From the NCBI GenBank assembly GCA_016195815.1, contig JACPYX010000006.1, forward strand, positions 124,001-188,000: a stretch of 64,000 nucleotides of DNA, given 5' to 3'. Made by a program: the position numbers and the translations under genes. Source of the DNA: Chloroflexota bacterium (lineage in GTDB: Bacteria > Chloroflexota > Anaerolineae > Anaerolineales > Villigracilaceae). Under the pieces are notes generated by a model. The model saw only the letters and a program-made list of their open reading frames with translations. It did not search any database and was not told the DNA's origin. Position 1 is the first letter of the stretch; each line of letters opens with the position of its first letter. Of this stretch, positions 54,801 to 62,430 are shown piece after piece.

Positions 54801-57800
54801 GTTTGCGTCCCGACCGTGCCGCGATCGACGCGCTGGAGGTTTTCGCCGCACAGGCCGCACTGGTCATCGGCAATATTTCACGTTTTGGCGAAATGAGAAG
54901 CCGCATTGAATCACTCTCTTCCGGTTTGCAACGCCAGCAGAAACTTCTTAGCGTTACACAGAACGACCTGCCCATCCTGCTGCGCAAGGACCTCGAACAG
55001 ACCATCTCACTGCACAACCTTGACCGGCGCGCCCAACGCGTCCGTGCCGGATTGGCCATTACCGAGTCCGTCAGCCGCCAGTTGGATGCCTCGTCCGCTT
55101 TGCTGGCGCTGGGCCGCGAAACGCTGACTCAATTGAGTATGTCTGTTGCGTTGGTAGCGGAGAATGCGCCTGAAGGGCCGCGCCTGCTGCATGTGCTGGG
55201 AAGCGTTCCAAGGTCCAGCAACCCTGAAGCGTTGTTCGGTCAGCGCAATCCTTTGCGGGCGGTCCTGCAAGGCGGAGAGCCGATCCTGATCTCCAATATA
55301 GACGATAACGATGAGTGGCGCGATACCCCGCTCCTGACCCAGATGCGCGCCAAAGGTGTGATCTGCCTGCCGGTTTTGGTCGAGAACCGCGCGGTTGCGG
55401 CTATGCTGGCGATGACTCCTGAACCGATGCCCGCTTTCACCGAGGAAGATCGCCAGGTCTATTATCAGATCTCGCGGCAGACATCAGTGGTGCTGCAAAA
55501 TATTTCCCTGCTTAATGAAACCCGCCGCCGCTTGCAGGAAGTGGATCTCCTGCTTGAGTTCAGCCGTCGTCTGGGCGGACTCGACCCCGATAATATGGTG
55601 CGCGCCCTGCTCGATAGCGGACGCCGCGTTTTGCAGGTCGCGCATGCCGGCGCAGTTTTACTCTGGAATGAACAGAATGAATTATTGGAGCCGCGGGCCG
55701 TCTCTGGTTACGCCGATAACAACAGCATGCTGCGGATCACATATCATCGCGGCGAGGCGCTGCCTGGAAATGTCTTTGCGGATAAGAAGCCGCGTCGCGT
55801 GGATGAAGTAAACTTCCCGCGCGATTATGCTTTGAGTGCTGAAAACCTGGGCATCTATCGTCAGGCCACCGGCGGACGTCTGCCCGTTTCGAGTTTGCTG
55901 ATCCCGATCCTGGCTGGCGATCAACCCATCGGCATGTTGGTGTTGGATAATTTCAACACCCCCGCCGCTTTCAAGGTTGAAGATGAAGCCTTGATGATCT
56001 CACTTTCGCAACAAGTGGCGCTTTCGCTCGAGAACGTGCGCCTGGTTCATGCAACCGCCGAACGCGCCGGTCAATTGCAGGCATTGAATGATGTCGCCAC
56101 ATCCATGACTTCCAGCCTGCGTTCCGATGAACTGGTCGCTTCCCTGCTGGATCAACTTCAGCCAGTCCTGCCCTTCGATACCGCCACTCTCTGGCTTCGC
56201 GAAGACGAGCGCCTGATCGTTTCCTCGGCGCGTGGTTTTCCCGATACTGAGAAACGCCTGGGCTTGAAAGTGGCTGTAGCCGATAGTGCCTTGTTCAAGG
56301 AAATGATCCGCAGCGGACAGGCCATCTTCATCCCCGACGTGCGCGACGACCCGCGCTTTCCGTCTGTGGAAGCGCCGCGTCTTTCCTGGCTTGGTATCCC
56401 GCTGGTCTCGAAGAATCAGTTGATTGGCGTGATTGCTCTGGAAAAATGGCAGTCTCACTTTTACTCCCGTGAACAGATACAACTCGCGACGACCTTTGCC
56501 AGCCAGGCGGCGGTCGCGCTGGATAATGCCACGCTGTACGAAGATAGTCTCAGCCGCGCCGCCGAACTGGATGAACGTTCACAGCGCCTTGCTTTGCTTA
56601 ACCGTTTCTCGTCCTCTTTGAGCGGCTTGCTGGATGCAAGCCGGATACTGAATCTGACGGCGCAGGAATTGCAGCAGGCCTTGAATGTCAAACGCGTCTC
56701 AGCGGTTTCGTTCGAACGCGGGACGGCGTTGTGGGTGGCCGCGTCGCCCAAAGTGCGCGCGAAACTGCCCCAAGTCCTGCCGGATGCGCCTTTGTTCGAG
56801 CGATTGCGCGAGTCGTTGGGCGTCTTCAATACAGAAAACATTCAGGCCGAACCTGATCTTGTCCCATTGGGTGATTTTATCGGCGAAGATACTTCGGCTT
56901 TGCTTGTGCTGCCACTGATCAGCGGACAAGACCTGCGCGCGTTGTTATTTGCGCAGATTGTCGGTGATGGGCGCTTTACGGTGAATGAGATCGAACTGGC
57001 GCGCACAATTGCCAACCAGGCCGCCATTGCATTGGAAAACGCCCGCCTTTATCAATCCACTGTGCGGACGGCAGAACGTTTTGCTTTGCTCAACCAGGCC
57101 AGCGGCGAGATTGGCGCCAGCCTTGACCCGGAAGAGATCTATGCCTCGATCCATAAAGCGGCCGAACGGCTCATGCCTGTCGAGGCTTTTGTGATCAGCC
57201 TGCTCGATGAAGAGAAACAGGAAGTTGAAGGCGTGTATTTGATGGACAAGGATCAGCGCACGCCGGCCATGCGTGTGCCGCTGGGACAGGGCTTGAGCAG
57301 CCGCGTCATTATGAGCGGTGAACCGTTGTTGATCAATGGGCCTGAAACAGCCGATGCAATGGGCGCGATCACAGTAGGCGAACGCGGCATTCCTGTGTCC
57401 ATCCTGGCTGTGCCCATGACATTGGGCGTCAAAACGATCGGTATGCTCTCTGTGCAAAGTTACCAGGCGAATGTTTATACTGGGGAGGATTTGCAAATCC
57501 TGAGCACGCTGGCCAATCAGGCCATCGTTTCCATTCAGAACGGGCGTTTCTTCGGTGAGACCCAGCGCCTGGCCCAGGAATTGGAACAGCGCGTTGTCGA
57601 ACGTACAGCTCAATTACAGCGTGAACAGCAGAACACTGAAACTCTCCTGCGGATTCTGACCGAAGTTTCCTCCAGCCTCGACCTTGACCGCGCGCTCAAC
57701 CGGACCTTGTCCCTGCTTAATGATGCCATCGGCGCCGAACAGGGCACGATCATGCTGCTGCATGTCGACGATAACCTTTTGCATTACCGCGCCGGATATG

Positions 57801-59257
57801 GTTATCTTTCGGATCGAAGCGAAGACAGCGGCCGCGGCTTCACATTGAAAGTCGGCGAAGGATTGGCGGGTTGGGTAGTTCAAAATCGCGAAGCCTCATT
57901 GATTGATGATCTGCGCGAAGACCCGCGTTGGGTGCAAACCACTTCCACATCGAGCGAACATCGCAGCGCGATTGTCGCGCCTTTGCTGGTGGCGGAGGAT
58001 GTGATTGGCGTCTTGATGGTTTTCCGGCGGGAAGATCACTTCTTTTCACCCGAAAGTCTGAACCTTGTCAAGGCAATTGCGAGCCAGGTGGCGGTGGCTA
58101 TCAACAACGCGCACCTGTATGAATTGATCCGTGACCAGGCCGAGCGCCTTGGCTCGATGCTTCGCAAGGAACAGGAAGAAGCCAGCCGCTCACAAGCTAT
58201 CCTCGAAGCGGTGGCAGACGGAGTATTGGTCACCGGCCCGGACAATCGCATCACCTTCCTTAATTCATCCATCCAGCATATTCTGGCGATTGATACGCGT
58301 CGTGTAATGGAACAGCCGCTCGAAGATTTTGGCGGTCTGTTCGGCAAAGCCGCATCAACCTGGATGGAGACCATCCGGCGCTGGTCTGAGGCGCCGGGTG
58401 CGTATCAGCCCGGCGAGATGTATGCCGAACAATTGGAGTTGGGTGACGGGCGGATCGCCCTCGTCCATCTTGCGCCGGTCATTATGCAAAACGACTTCCT
58501 CGGCACGGTATCCATCTTCCGCGATATCACGCATGAGGTCGAAGTGGACCGCTTGAAGTCCGAGTTTGTTGCGACGGTCAGTCACGAACTACGCACGCCA
58601 ATGACCGCCATTAAGGGATATGTTGACATCCTGCTCCTGGGCGCGGCGGGCGCCATCAATGAGAACCAGGTTCATTTCCTGAATATCGTCAAGAACAATA
58701 TTGACCGGTTGAATATCCTGGTGAACGACTTGCTGGATATTTCCCGCATCGAGGCTGGACGAGTGATCCTCTCGCCGCAGCCGCTCGACTTGCGAGATAT
58801 CGCCGAAGACGTGATCGCTGACGTTCTGCGCCGTTCGCAGGAAGAGAACAAGCCCATGGCGCTCGCGCTCGACGCGCCGCGCAGCCTGCCGCGCGTCTTC
58901 GGCGATTCAGAACGCGTGCGCCAGGTCATTGACAACCTGGTGGATAACGCCTATCACTACACGCCCGAGAACGGCACGATCAAAGTCCATATCCGCGCTG
59001 TCGATCCGAATGAAGTGCAGGTGGATGTGATTGATAACGGTGTAGGGATTGCACAATCTGATCAGGACCGCATCTTTGAACGTTTCTATCGCGGCGAGCA
59101 TCCGCTTGTGCTGGCAACGCCGGGTACGGGACTCGGCCTGCCGATTGTCAAGCAACTGATCGAAATGCACAATGGACGAATCTGGATGACAAGTGACGGC
59201 CAACCCGGGCAGGGAAGTATCTTCTCTTTCACACTCCCAGTCTATAAGGATAAATGA
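51836..59257 (+). CDS. Giant PAS-GAF(x11)-PAS histidine kinase
   Basis: A 2473-residue membrane-anchored sensor kinase. One N-terminal helix (about 7-27), a PAS-like domain (about 45-130), then about eleven GAF domains near residues 152-319, 322-492, 502-665, 676-826, 841-1020, 1073-1234, 1238-1407, 1417-1572, 1586-1742, 1751-1909 and 1937-2105, joined by short helices; a coiled segment (VVERTAQLQREQQNT) before the last, a PAS domain (about 2119-2235), HisKA with ATVSHELRTPMTAI (H2250) and an HATPase with GTGLGLPIVKQLI. Each GAF ends in an xxQAAxALxN-type helix. It is followed 8 bases later by a response regulator. Ligands are unknown. The array is far longer than usual multi-GAF kinases. Confidence 0.92.
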   Translation: MFASLNLGIGLVIAGLVFVVLVWGLLRLLPRPQAANETDHPLVPSNLNESTDAVLIIQPGGRVNYVNAQARAWFGLRENDPADIERLMRRVRPPEDFLDVCATPGQKRVSVNGKLADITSYQVPGVYPQMLVSLRGMDLAPALTARDGQVASSILQVITDFSRAIASSLDFETVIRLILDNIIRIVPADLLEIKVSDAASQAFVSYRFQEANGTGRKLIHSEQGQFGSLADQALETRTPLLITDARRTSALEAGGAFVPVQSYIGIPLLAGDELIGLLEAGQTVSAAFDQRDLDLLNLVAGQAAVALRNAMIFESEQRHALELSGLANLAHAVSAIHDPKDLFARLVESVAPLFDAEIVGFLLFDENKRTLEGQVPFRGLPTHIVEIYRASIAPNSPADALLASQQPILTMSASEDENWRALKLTDLAVAASLRDSALIPLVFAGRMVGYFQVSHHRRGPAAFSESELRLMSTVSDQAAAIIDSAMLIQQSRQRSQRSDALRRIASLSSSSATLEEVLRYSMQELVGLFQADAGAVFLLDEARGELELHRASMVGVSDEVAGSFRNLVVDDLEYRQTVAGSQRAFSSGRLSIDRRVLSFYRPIVTGLGMESALVVPLVVREKTLGELMLGSSKTEYFNNYDLQVVSTAAEQLASAIESLRLILQTDESLRRRVEQLTLIARVSREMGASLDIDHLMNVIHDEIMHATLADCGSVLILDPEADANDPRVLHALGCAYAGELSPLERSAIDKGRLIQIDDFSQGGFFSSHEDVRSALVIPITHQGKVNGLVQLHGKQPFFFTPEAVETAQTLTIQSAIALNNVRQYQAERQNAEFLRRRADTLSNYSTAAYSINFEQSLDESLKLIVQGIRDTSGFQVVLISVYEQETGMLRRVTGVGLPQDTLNELLARKQPYAGVQTLMKPEFKISRSYFIPADQTPVLPADVHFVMLKSNSSRPAQNAWDPEDSFIIPLLDAGGNPLGLISLDSPANGLRPDRAAIDALEVFAAQAALVIGNISRFGEMRSRIESLSSGLQRQQKLLSVTQNDLPILLRKDLEQTISLHNLDRRAQRVRAGLAITESVSRQLDASSALLALGRETLTQLSMSVALVAENAPEGPRLLHVLGSVPRSSNPEALFGQRNPLRAVLQGGEPILISNIDDNDEWRDTPLLTQMRAKGVICLPVLVENRAVAAMLAMTPEPMPAFTEEDRQVYYQISRQTSVVLQNISLLNETRRRLQEVDLLLEFSRRLGGLDPDNMVRALLDSGRRVLQVAHAGAVLLWNEQNELLEPRAVSGYADNNSMLRITYHRGEALPGNVFADKKPRRVDEVNFPRDYALSAENLGIYRQATGGRLPVSSLLIPILAGDQPIGMLVLDNFNTPAAFKVEDEALMISLSQQVALSLENVRLVHATAERAGQLQALNDVATSMTSSLRSDELVASLLDQLQPVLPFDTATLWLREDERLIVSSARGFPDTEKRLGLKVAVADSALFKEMIRSGQAIFIPDVRDDPRFPSVEAPRLSWLGIPLVSKNQLIGVIALEKWQSHFYSREQIQLATTFASQAAVALDNATLYEDSLSRAAELDERSQRLALLNRFSSSLSGLLDASRILNLTAQELQQALNVKRVSAVSFERGTALWVAASPKVRAKLPQVLPDAPLFERLRESLGVFNTENIQAEPDLVPLGDFIGEDTSALLVLPLISGQDLRALLFAQIVGDGRFTVNEIELARTIANQAAIALENARLYQSTVRTAERFALLNQASGEIGASLDPEEIYASIHKAAERLMPVEAFVISLLDEEKQEVEGVYLMDKDQRTPAMRVPLGQGLSSRVIMSGEPLLINGPETADAMGAITVGERGIPVSILAVPMTLGVKTIGMLSVQSYQANVYTGEDLQILSTLANQAIVSIQNGRFFGETQRLAQELEQRVVERTAQLQREQQNTETLLRILTEVSSSLDLDRALNRTLSLLNDAIGAEQGTIMLLHVDDNLLHYRAGYGYLSDRSEDSGRGFTLKVGEGLAGWVVQNREASLIDDLREDPRWVQTTSTSSEHRSAIVAPLLVAEDVIGVLMVFRREDHFFSPESLNLVKAIASQVAVAINNAHLYELIRDQAERLGSMLRKEQEEASRSQAILEAVADGVLVTGPDNRITFLNSSIQHILAIDTRRVMEQPLEDFGGLFGKAASTWMETIRRWSEAPGAYQPGEMYAEQLELGDGRIALVHLAPVIMQNDFLGTVSIFRDITHEVEVDRLKSEFVATVSHELRTPMTAIKGYVDILLLGAAGAINENQVHFLNIVKNNIDRLNILVNDLLDISRIEAGRVILSPQPLDLRDIAEDVIADVLRRSQEENKPMALALDAPRSLPRVFGDSERVRQVIDNLVDNAYHYTPENGTIKVHIRAVDPNEVQVDVIDNGVGIAQSDQDRIFERFYRGEHPLVLATPGTGLGLPIVKQLIEMHNGRIWMTSDGQPGQGSIFSFTLPVYKDK

Positions 59258-59265
59258 GGATATTC

Positions 59266-59640
59266 ATGGCAAAGATTCTTATCGCTGAAGACGAACCCGA
59301 TATTCGCGAACTGGTGGCTTTTACGCTGCGCTTTGCAGGCCATGAAGTTGTAGCGGCCTCCAATGGCGAGGAGGCAGTTCAGTTGGCCGCCCGCGAATTT
59401 CCCGATCTCATCCTCATGGATGTGCGCATGCCGCGCATGACTGGTTATGACGCCTGCCGCGCCATGAAAGCCAACTCTGAATTGAAAGATATTCCGGTCG
59501 TCTTCCTTTCCGCCAAAGGACAGGAATCTGAAATCCAGACCGGCCTCGAAGCCGGCGCGGAAGAATACCTGCTGAAACCTTTTGCGCCCGATCAGCTGAC
59601 GGACCGCGTGCGCGCCATCCTATCCAAGTTTGGAAAGTGA
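59266..59640 (+). CDS. Stand-alone response regulator (partner of the giant kinase)
   Basis: A 124-residue CheY-like receiver: acidic pair in AEDEPDI, phospho-acceptor Asp in LILMDVRMPRMTGY, Thr/Ser in FLSAKGQ and Lys in YLLKPFAP. ATG at 59266 was chosen because GAGGAT sits 4 bases upstream; an ATG at 59254 overlapping the kinase stop is possible. As the gene directly after a kinase, it is the likely phospho-acceptor. It has no output domain. Confidence 0.88.
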   Translation: MAKILIAEDEPDIRELVAFTLRFAGHEVVAASNGEEAVQLAAREFPDLILMDVRMPRMTGYDACRAMKANSELKDIPVVFLSAKGQESEIQTGLEAGAEEYLLKPFAPDQLTDRVRAILSKFGK

Positions 59641-59708
59641 GATTTACTTTTCCTCTCCCCAGCCCTTTCATTGACAAAAGAAGGGCGGGAGGCGGCAATG
59701 ATCCAGCT

Positions 59709-60497
59709 ATGAGCGCCATTATCCTCGACCAGGCCATTGTTCACTACGAAGCGTTGGGACGCGGCCGTCCCATCGTCTTTCTGCATGGCTGGGTCGGCTC
59801 ATGGCGATATTGGATCGCATCCATGCAGGTCGCCTCGACCTCCTATCGCGCCTACGCGCTCGATCTCTTCGGTTACGGCGACACTACGCACGACCCTCTG
59901 CATTACTCGCTTGACCAGCAAGCTTCGCTATTAAGCAGATTCCTCGATGAAATGGGCATCGGCAAGATCGCCATTGTCGGCCATGGCCTCGGCGCGCTGG
60001 TGGGCTTTTACTTTGCAGCCCAACAGCCCGGCAGCGTGGACCGCATCATGGCGGTCAACAGTCCGATGGACATCAACTCGATCAACCTGAAACTCAAGAC
60101 ATCCTCCGCTTCAGAATTGGTAGATTGGCTCTCGAGCCGCACTCCTGAATCTGTGACCGCGCTTTCAGACGCATCCAAATCGGACCCGCGCGCGATCATG
60201 GCCTCCATGAGCGGATTCCCGGCTGACAGCTTATTCCAAAAATTCCGCGCAACCAGCGTGCCCTGCCTGCTGGTCTACGGACAGAACGATCCGTCGCTGA
60301 TCGTCCCGCCGATAGAAAATATCGTAACCATGTCCCAGCACATACACCAGATCAACCTTGAAAATTCAGGTCACTTCCCGATGATTGACGAGACCGCCCG
60401 TTTCAACCGTTTGCTGACCGACTTCCTCGCCATTGACTCTGGACTCAGTCCGCGCGAGTTGCAAATGAAGGAAGAGTGGAAGCGGCGCGTGCGCTAA
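59709..60497 (+). CDS. Alpha/beta hydrolase paralogue 2, nucleophile lost
   Basis: A 262-residue alpha/beta hydrolase fold protein aligned without gaps for the first 95 residues to the protein at 47005 (DQAIVHYEALGRGRP, FLHGWVGSW, AYALDLFGYGD). The nucleophile elbow reads GHGLGA, so S93 is G93; the acid (YGQNDP) and His (NSGHFPMIDE) are still visible. It is presumably not a serine hydrolase but could bind the same ligand. ATG at 59709 was taken over a longer frame (59637). Overlapping low-complexity repeat-like DNA precedes it. Confidence 0.85.
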   Translation: MSAIILDQAIVHYEALGRGRPIVFLHGWVGSWRYWIASMQVASTSYRAYALDLFGYGDTTHDPLHYSLDQQASLLSRFLDEMGIGKIAIVGHGLGALVGFYFAAQQPGSVDRIMAVNSPMDINSINLKLKTSSASELVDWLSSRTPESVTALSDASKSDPRAIMASMSGFPADSLFQKFRATSVPCLLVYGQNDPSLIVPPIENIVTMSQHIHQINLENSGHFPMIDETARFNRLLTDFLAIDSGLSPRELQMKEEWKRRVR

Positions 60498-60500
60498 AGG

Positions 60501-60528
60501 TTGACACAGCGTAAGTTTGGAGTATATT
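60501..60528 (+). promoter_or_regulatory. Promoter of the thiamine operon
   Basis: A perfect TTGACA followed after 16 bases by TATATT (an 18-base alternative to TATTTA also exists). It lies directly before the TPP riboswitch. Confidence 0.75.
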
Positions 60529-60548
60529 TACAGTCATTCAACCAAATA

Positions 60549-60637
60549 GAACGGGGAGCCTGCCTGACAGGCTGAGAGGAGCGTATCACGCTCGACCCGC
60601 ATCACCTGATCTGGTTCATACCAGCGGAGGGAACATA
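60549..60637 (+). ncRNA. TPP (THI-box) riboswitch
   Basis: The conserved THI box is present in order: GAACGGGGAGCC, CTGAGAGGA, GACCCGCATCACCTGATCTG, GGTTCATACCAGCGGAGGGA. It is followed by a terminator hairpin, so thiamine pyrophosphate binding should stop transcription of the genes for thiamine salvage and uptake downstream. About 89 bases. Confidence 0.95.
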
Positions 60638-60649
60638 GTCTCATCAACG

Positions 60650-60676
60650 ACCATCCTCTGCACAGGGTGGTTTTTT
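60650..60676 (+). terminator. Riboswitch-controlled terminator
   Basis: ACCATCCT pairs with AGGGTGGT (one wobble) around CTGCAC, followed by TTTTTTC. It is the expression platform of the TPP riboswitch. Confidence 0.85.
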
Positions 60677-60679
60677 CAT

Positions 60680-60723
60680 CTCTCCCCTCTCCCATTTATG
60701 GGAAAGGGGCAGGGGTGAGGGTA
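60680..60723 (+). repeat. Dispersed palindromic repeat between riboswitch and thiN
   Basis: CTCTCCCCTCTCCCATTTAT then GGGAAAGGGGCAGGGGTGAG, a GC-rich imperfect palindrome of a kind scattered in many bacterial chromosomes. It forms most of the 52 bases between the terminator and the thiN start, so it lies within the transcript. Confidence 0.6.
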
Positions 60724-60728
60724 CAAAT

Positions 60729-61367
60729 ATGTCTCGCATCATCATCTTTGCTAACGGCCAATTGCCCGATATTGAAAAAGCCCGTGCGCTCGTCCAGCCT
60801 GACGATTACATTCTCTGCGCGGACGGCGGAACGCGTCACGCCCTGGCGCTCGGATTGACTCCGCATCTCGTCATCGGCGATATGGATTCGGTGACAAAGA
60901 ACGAATTGAGCCAAATCGAAAAAAACAATATTCCCGTCGAGTTGTATCCGCGCGATAAAAACGAAACAGATCTAGAGTTGGCACTTCGCCACGCGTTGGA
61001 TCAAAACCCATCGTCCATTGTCATCGTTGGTGCATTGGGTGGACGTCTCGATCAGACTCTCGGAAATCTCTCTTTACTTTCGAACCTTCAATTTTCAACC
61101 CTCGACTGTCGTCTCGATGACGGGCTGGAAGAAGTTTTCTTTTGCCGCGCCCGCTCGCAGGTCCGCGGAAGAAGCGGCGATCTCGTCTCGTTGATTCCCT
61201 GGCGCGAAAAAGTCGCAGGAGTCCAAACAAAAAATCTTAAGTGGTCTCTGCGCAATGAAACGTTATATCCCGAAAAAACGCGCGGCATCAGCAATGAAAT
61301 GACCGGCGATGCGGCGGAGATCGAAATCGAATCCGGCTTGCTTCTCGTCATTCATCGCCGTCAATAA
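60729..61367 (+). CDS. thiN: Thiamine pyrophosphokinase
   Basis: A 212-residue kinase converting thiamine plus ATP to TPP. Motifs are CADGGTRHAL, VIGDMDSV, DKNETDLELALRHAL and GALGGRLDQTLGNL. It is the first gene after the TPP riboswitch and precedes the ABC uptake genes, so the operon couples thiamine import with activation. Confidence 0.94.
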   Translation: MSRIIIFANGQLPDIEKARALVQPDDYILCADGGTRHALALGLTPHLVIGDMDSVTKNELSQIEKNNIPVELYPRDKNETDLELALRHALDQNPSSIVIVGALGGRLDQTLGNLSLLSNLQFSTLDCRLDDGLEEVFFCRARSQVRGRSGDLVSLIPWREKVAGVQTKNLKWSLRNETLYPEKTRGISNEMTGDAAEIEIESGLLLVIHRRQ

Positions 61368-61384
61368 AAAATCGAAAGGTTCCC

Positions 61385-62425
61385 ATGAAACGCATACTCT
61401 ACATTTCACTTTTCGTCTTTCTTCTTTCGGCTTGCGCGCCAAAGCCTTCAGGCCCGCAAACCCTCACGGTAATGACGCACGATTCGTTTGCCGTCAGCGA
61501 AAACGTCGTTCAGGCCTTTGAACAGGCCAACAATGCCAAAGTGACCTTCATCAAAAGCGGCGACACGGGCGCGGCGCTCAATAAAGCAATTCTCACCAAA
61601 GATGCGCCGTTGGCCGATGTGTTCTACGGTGTGGACAATACATTCCTTTCGCGCGCGCTCGATGCAGATATTTACGAGCCGTATGATTCGCCCGCCCTCA
61701 AAAATATCCCCGCCGAATTTCAACTTGACCCAAGCCGCCGCGCCCTGCCCGTTGATTATGGCGACGTGTGCATAAACTATGACAAGGCCTATTTTGCGTC
61801 GCGCAATTTGCCCATTCCGCAGAGCCTCGAAGATTTAACAAAGCCCGAATACAAAGGCCTGCTGGTTGTTGAGAATCCGGCTACATCTTCGCCCGGCCTC
61901 GCTTTTCTGCTTGCCACCGTCAAACATTTCGGCGATCCAAATTATCTCGGATACTGGAAGGATTTGCGCGCCAATGGCCTGGTCGTTGTGGACGGATGGG
62001 AGACCGCATACTATACAAACTTCAGCGGATCGTCCGGTAAAGGGCCTCAGCCAATGGTCGTTTCGTATGGGACGAGTCCCGCCGCGGAAGTGATGTTCGC
62101 GCAGACTCCGCTTTCGGATTCGCCCACCGCTTCCATCATCGGACCCGATACCTGCTTCCGCCAAATCGAATTCGTCGGCATCCTTAAAGGGACTCAACGC
62201 CGCGCCCTCGCCGAAAAATTCGTAGACTTCGCGCTGGGCGCGCAGTTCCAGGCCGACATGCCAGCGCAGATGTTCGTCTATCCCGTCGCGCCGAACATCA
62301 CTCTACCCGATGCGTTCGTCAAATACTCGCAGACTGCTCCTCAGCCCGCCGCGATTTCTCCCGCCGACATCGCCGCGAATCGCGACGCCTGGATACAAAA
62401 TTGGACCGACGCGGTATTGCGCTAA
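61385..62425 (+). CDS. thiB: Thiamine ABC transporter substrate-binding lipoprotein
   Basis: A 346-residue ThiB-type binding protein. The N-terminus has a lipobox (LLSACAP). Characteristic segments are TVMTHDSFAVSENVVQAFE, ADVFYGVDNTFLSRAL, FQLDPSRRALPVDYGDVCIN and IGPDTCFRQIEFVGIL. It captures thiamine or TPP for the permease encoded 5 bases downstream. Confidence 0.93.
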   Translation: MKRILYISLFVFLLSACAPKPSGPQTLTVMTHDSFAVSENVVQAFEQANNAKVTFIKSGDTGAALNKAILTKDAPLADVFYGVDNTFLSRALDADIYEPYDSPALKNIPAEFQLDPSRRALPVDYGDVCINYDKAYFASRNLPIPQSLEDLTKPEYKGLLVVENPATSSPGLAFLLATVKHFGDPNYLGYWKDLRANGLVVVDGWETAYYTNFSGSSGKGPQPMVVSYGTSPAAEVMFAQTPLSDSPTASIIGPDTCFRQIEFVGILKGTQRRALAEKFVDFALGAQFQADMPAQMFVYPVAPNITLPDAFVKYSQTAPQPAAISPADIAANRDAWIQNWTDAVLR

Positions 62426-62430
62426 ACTCA

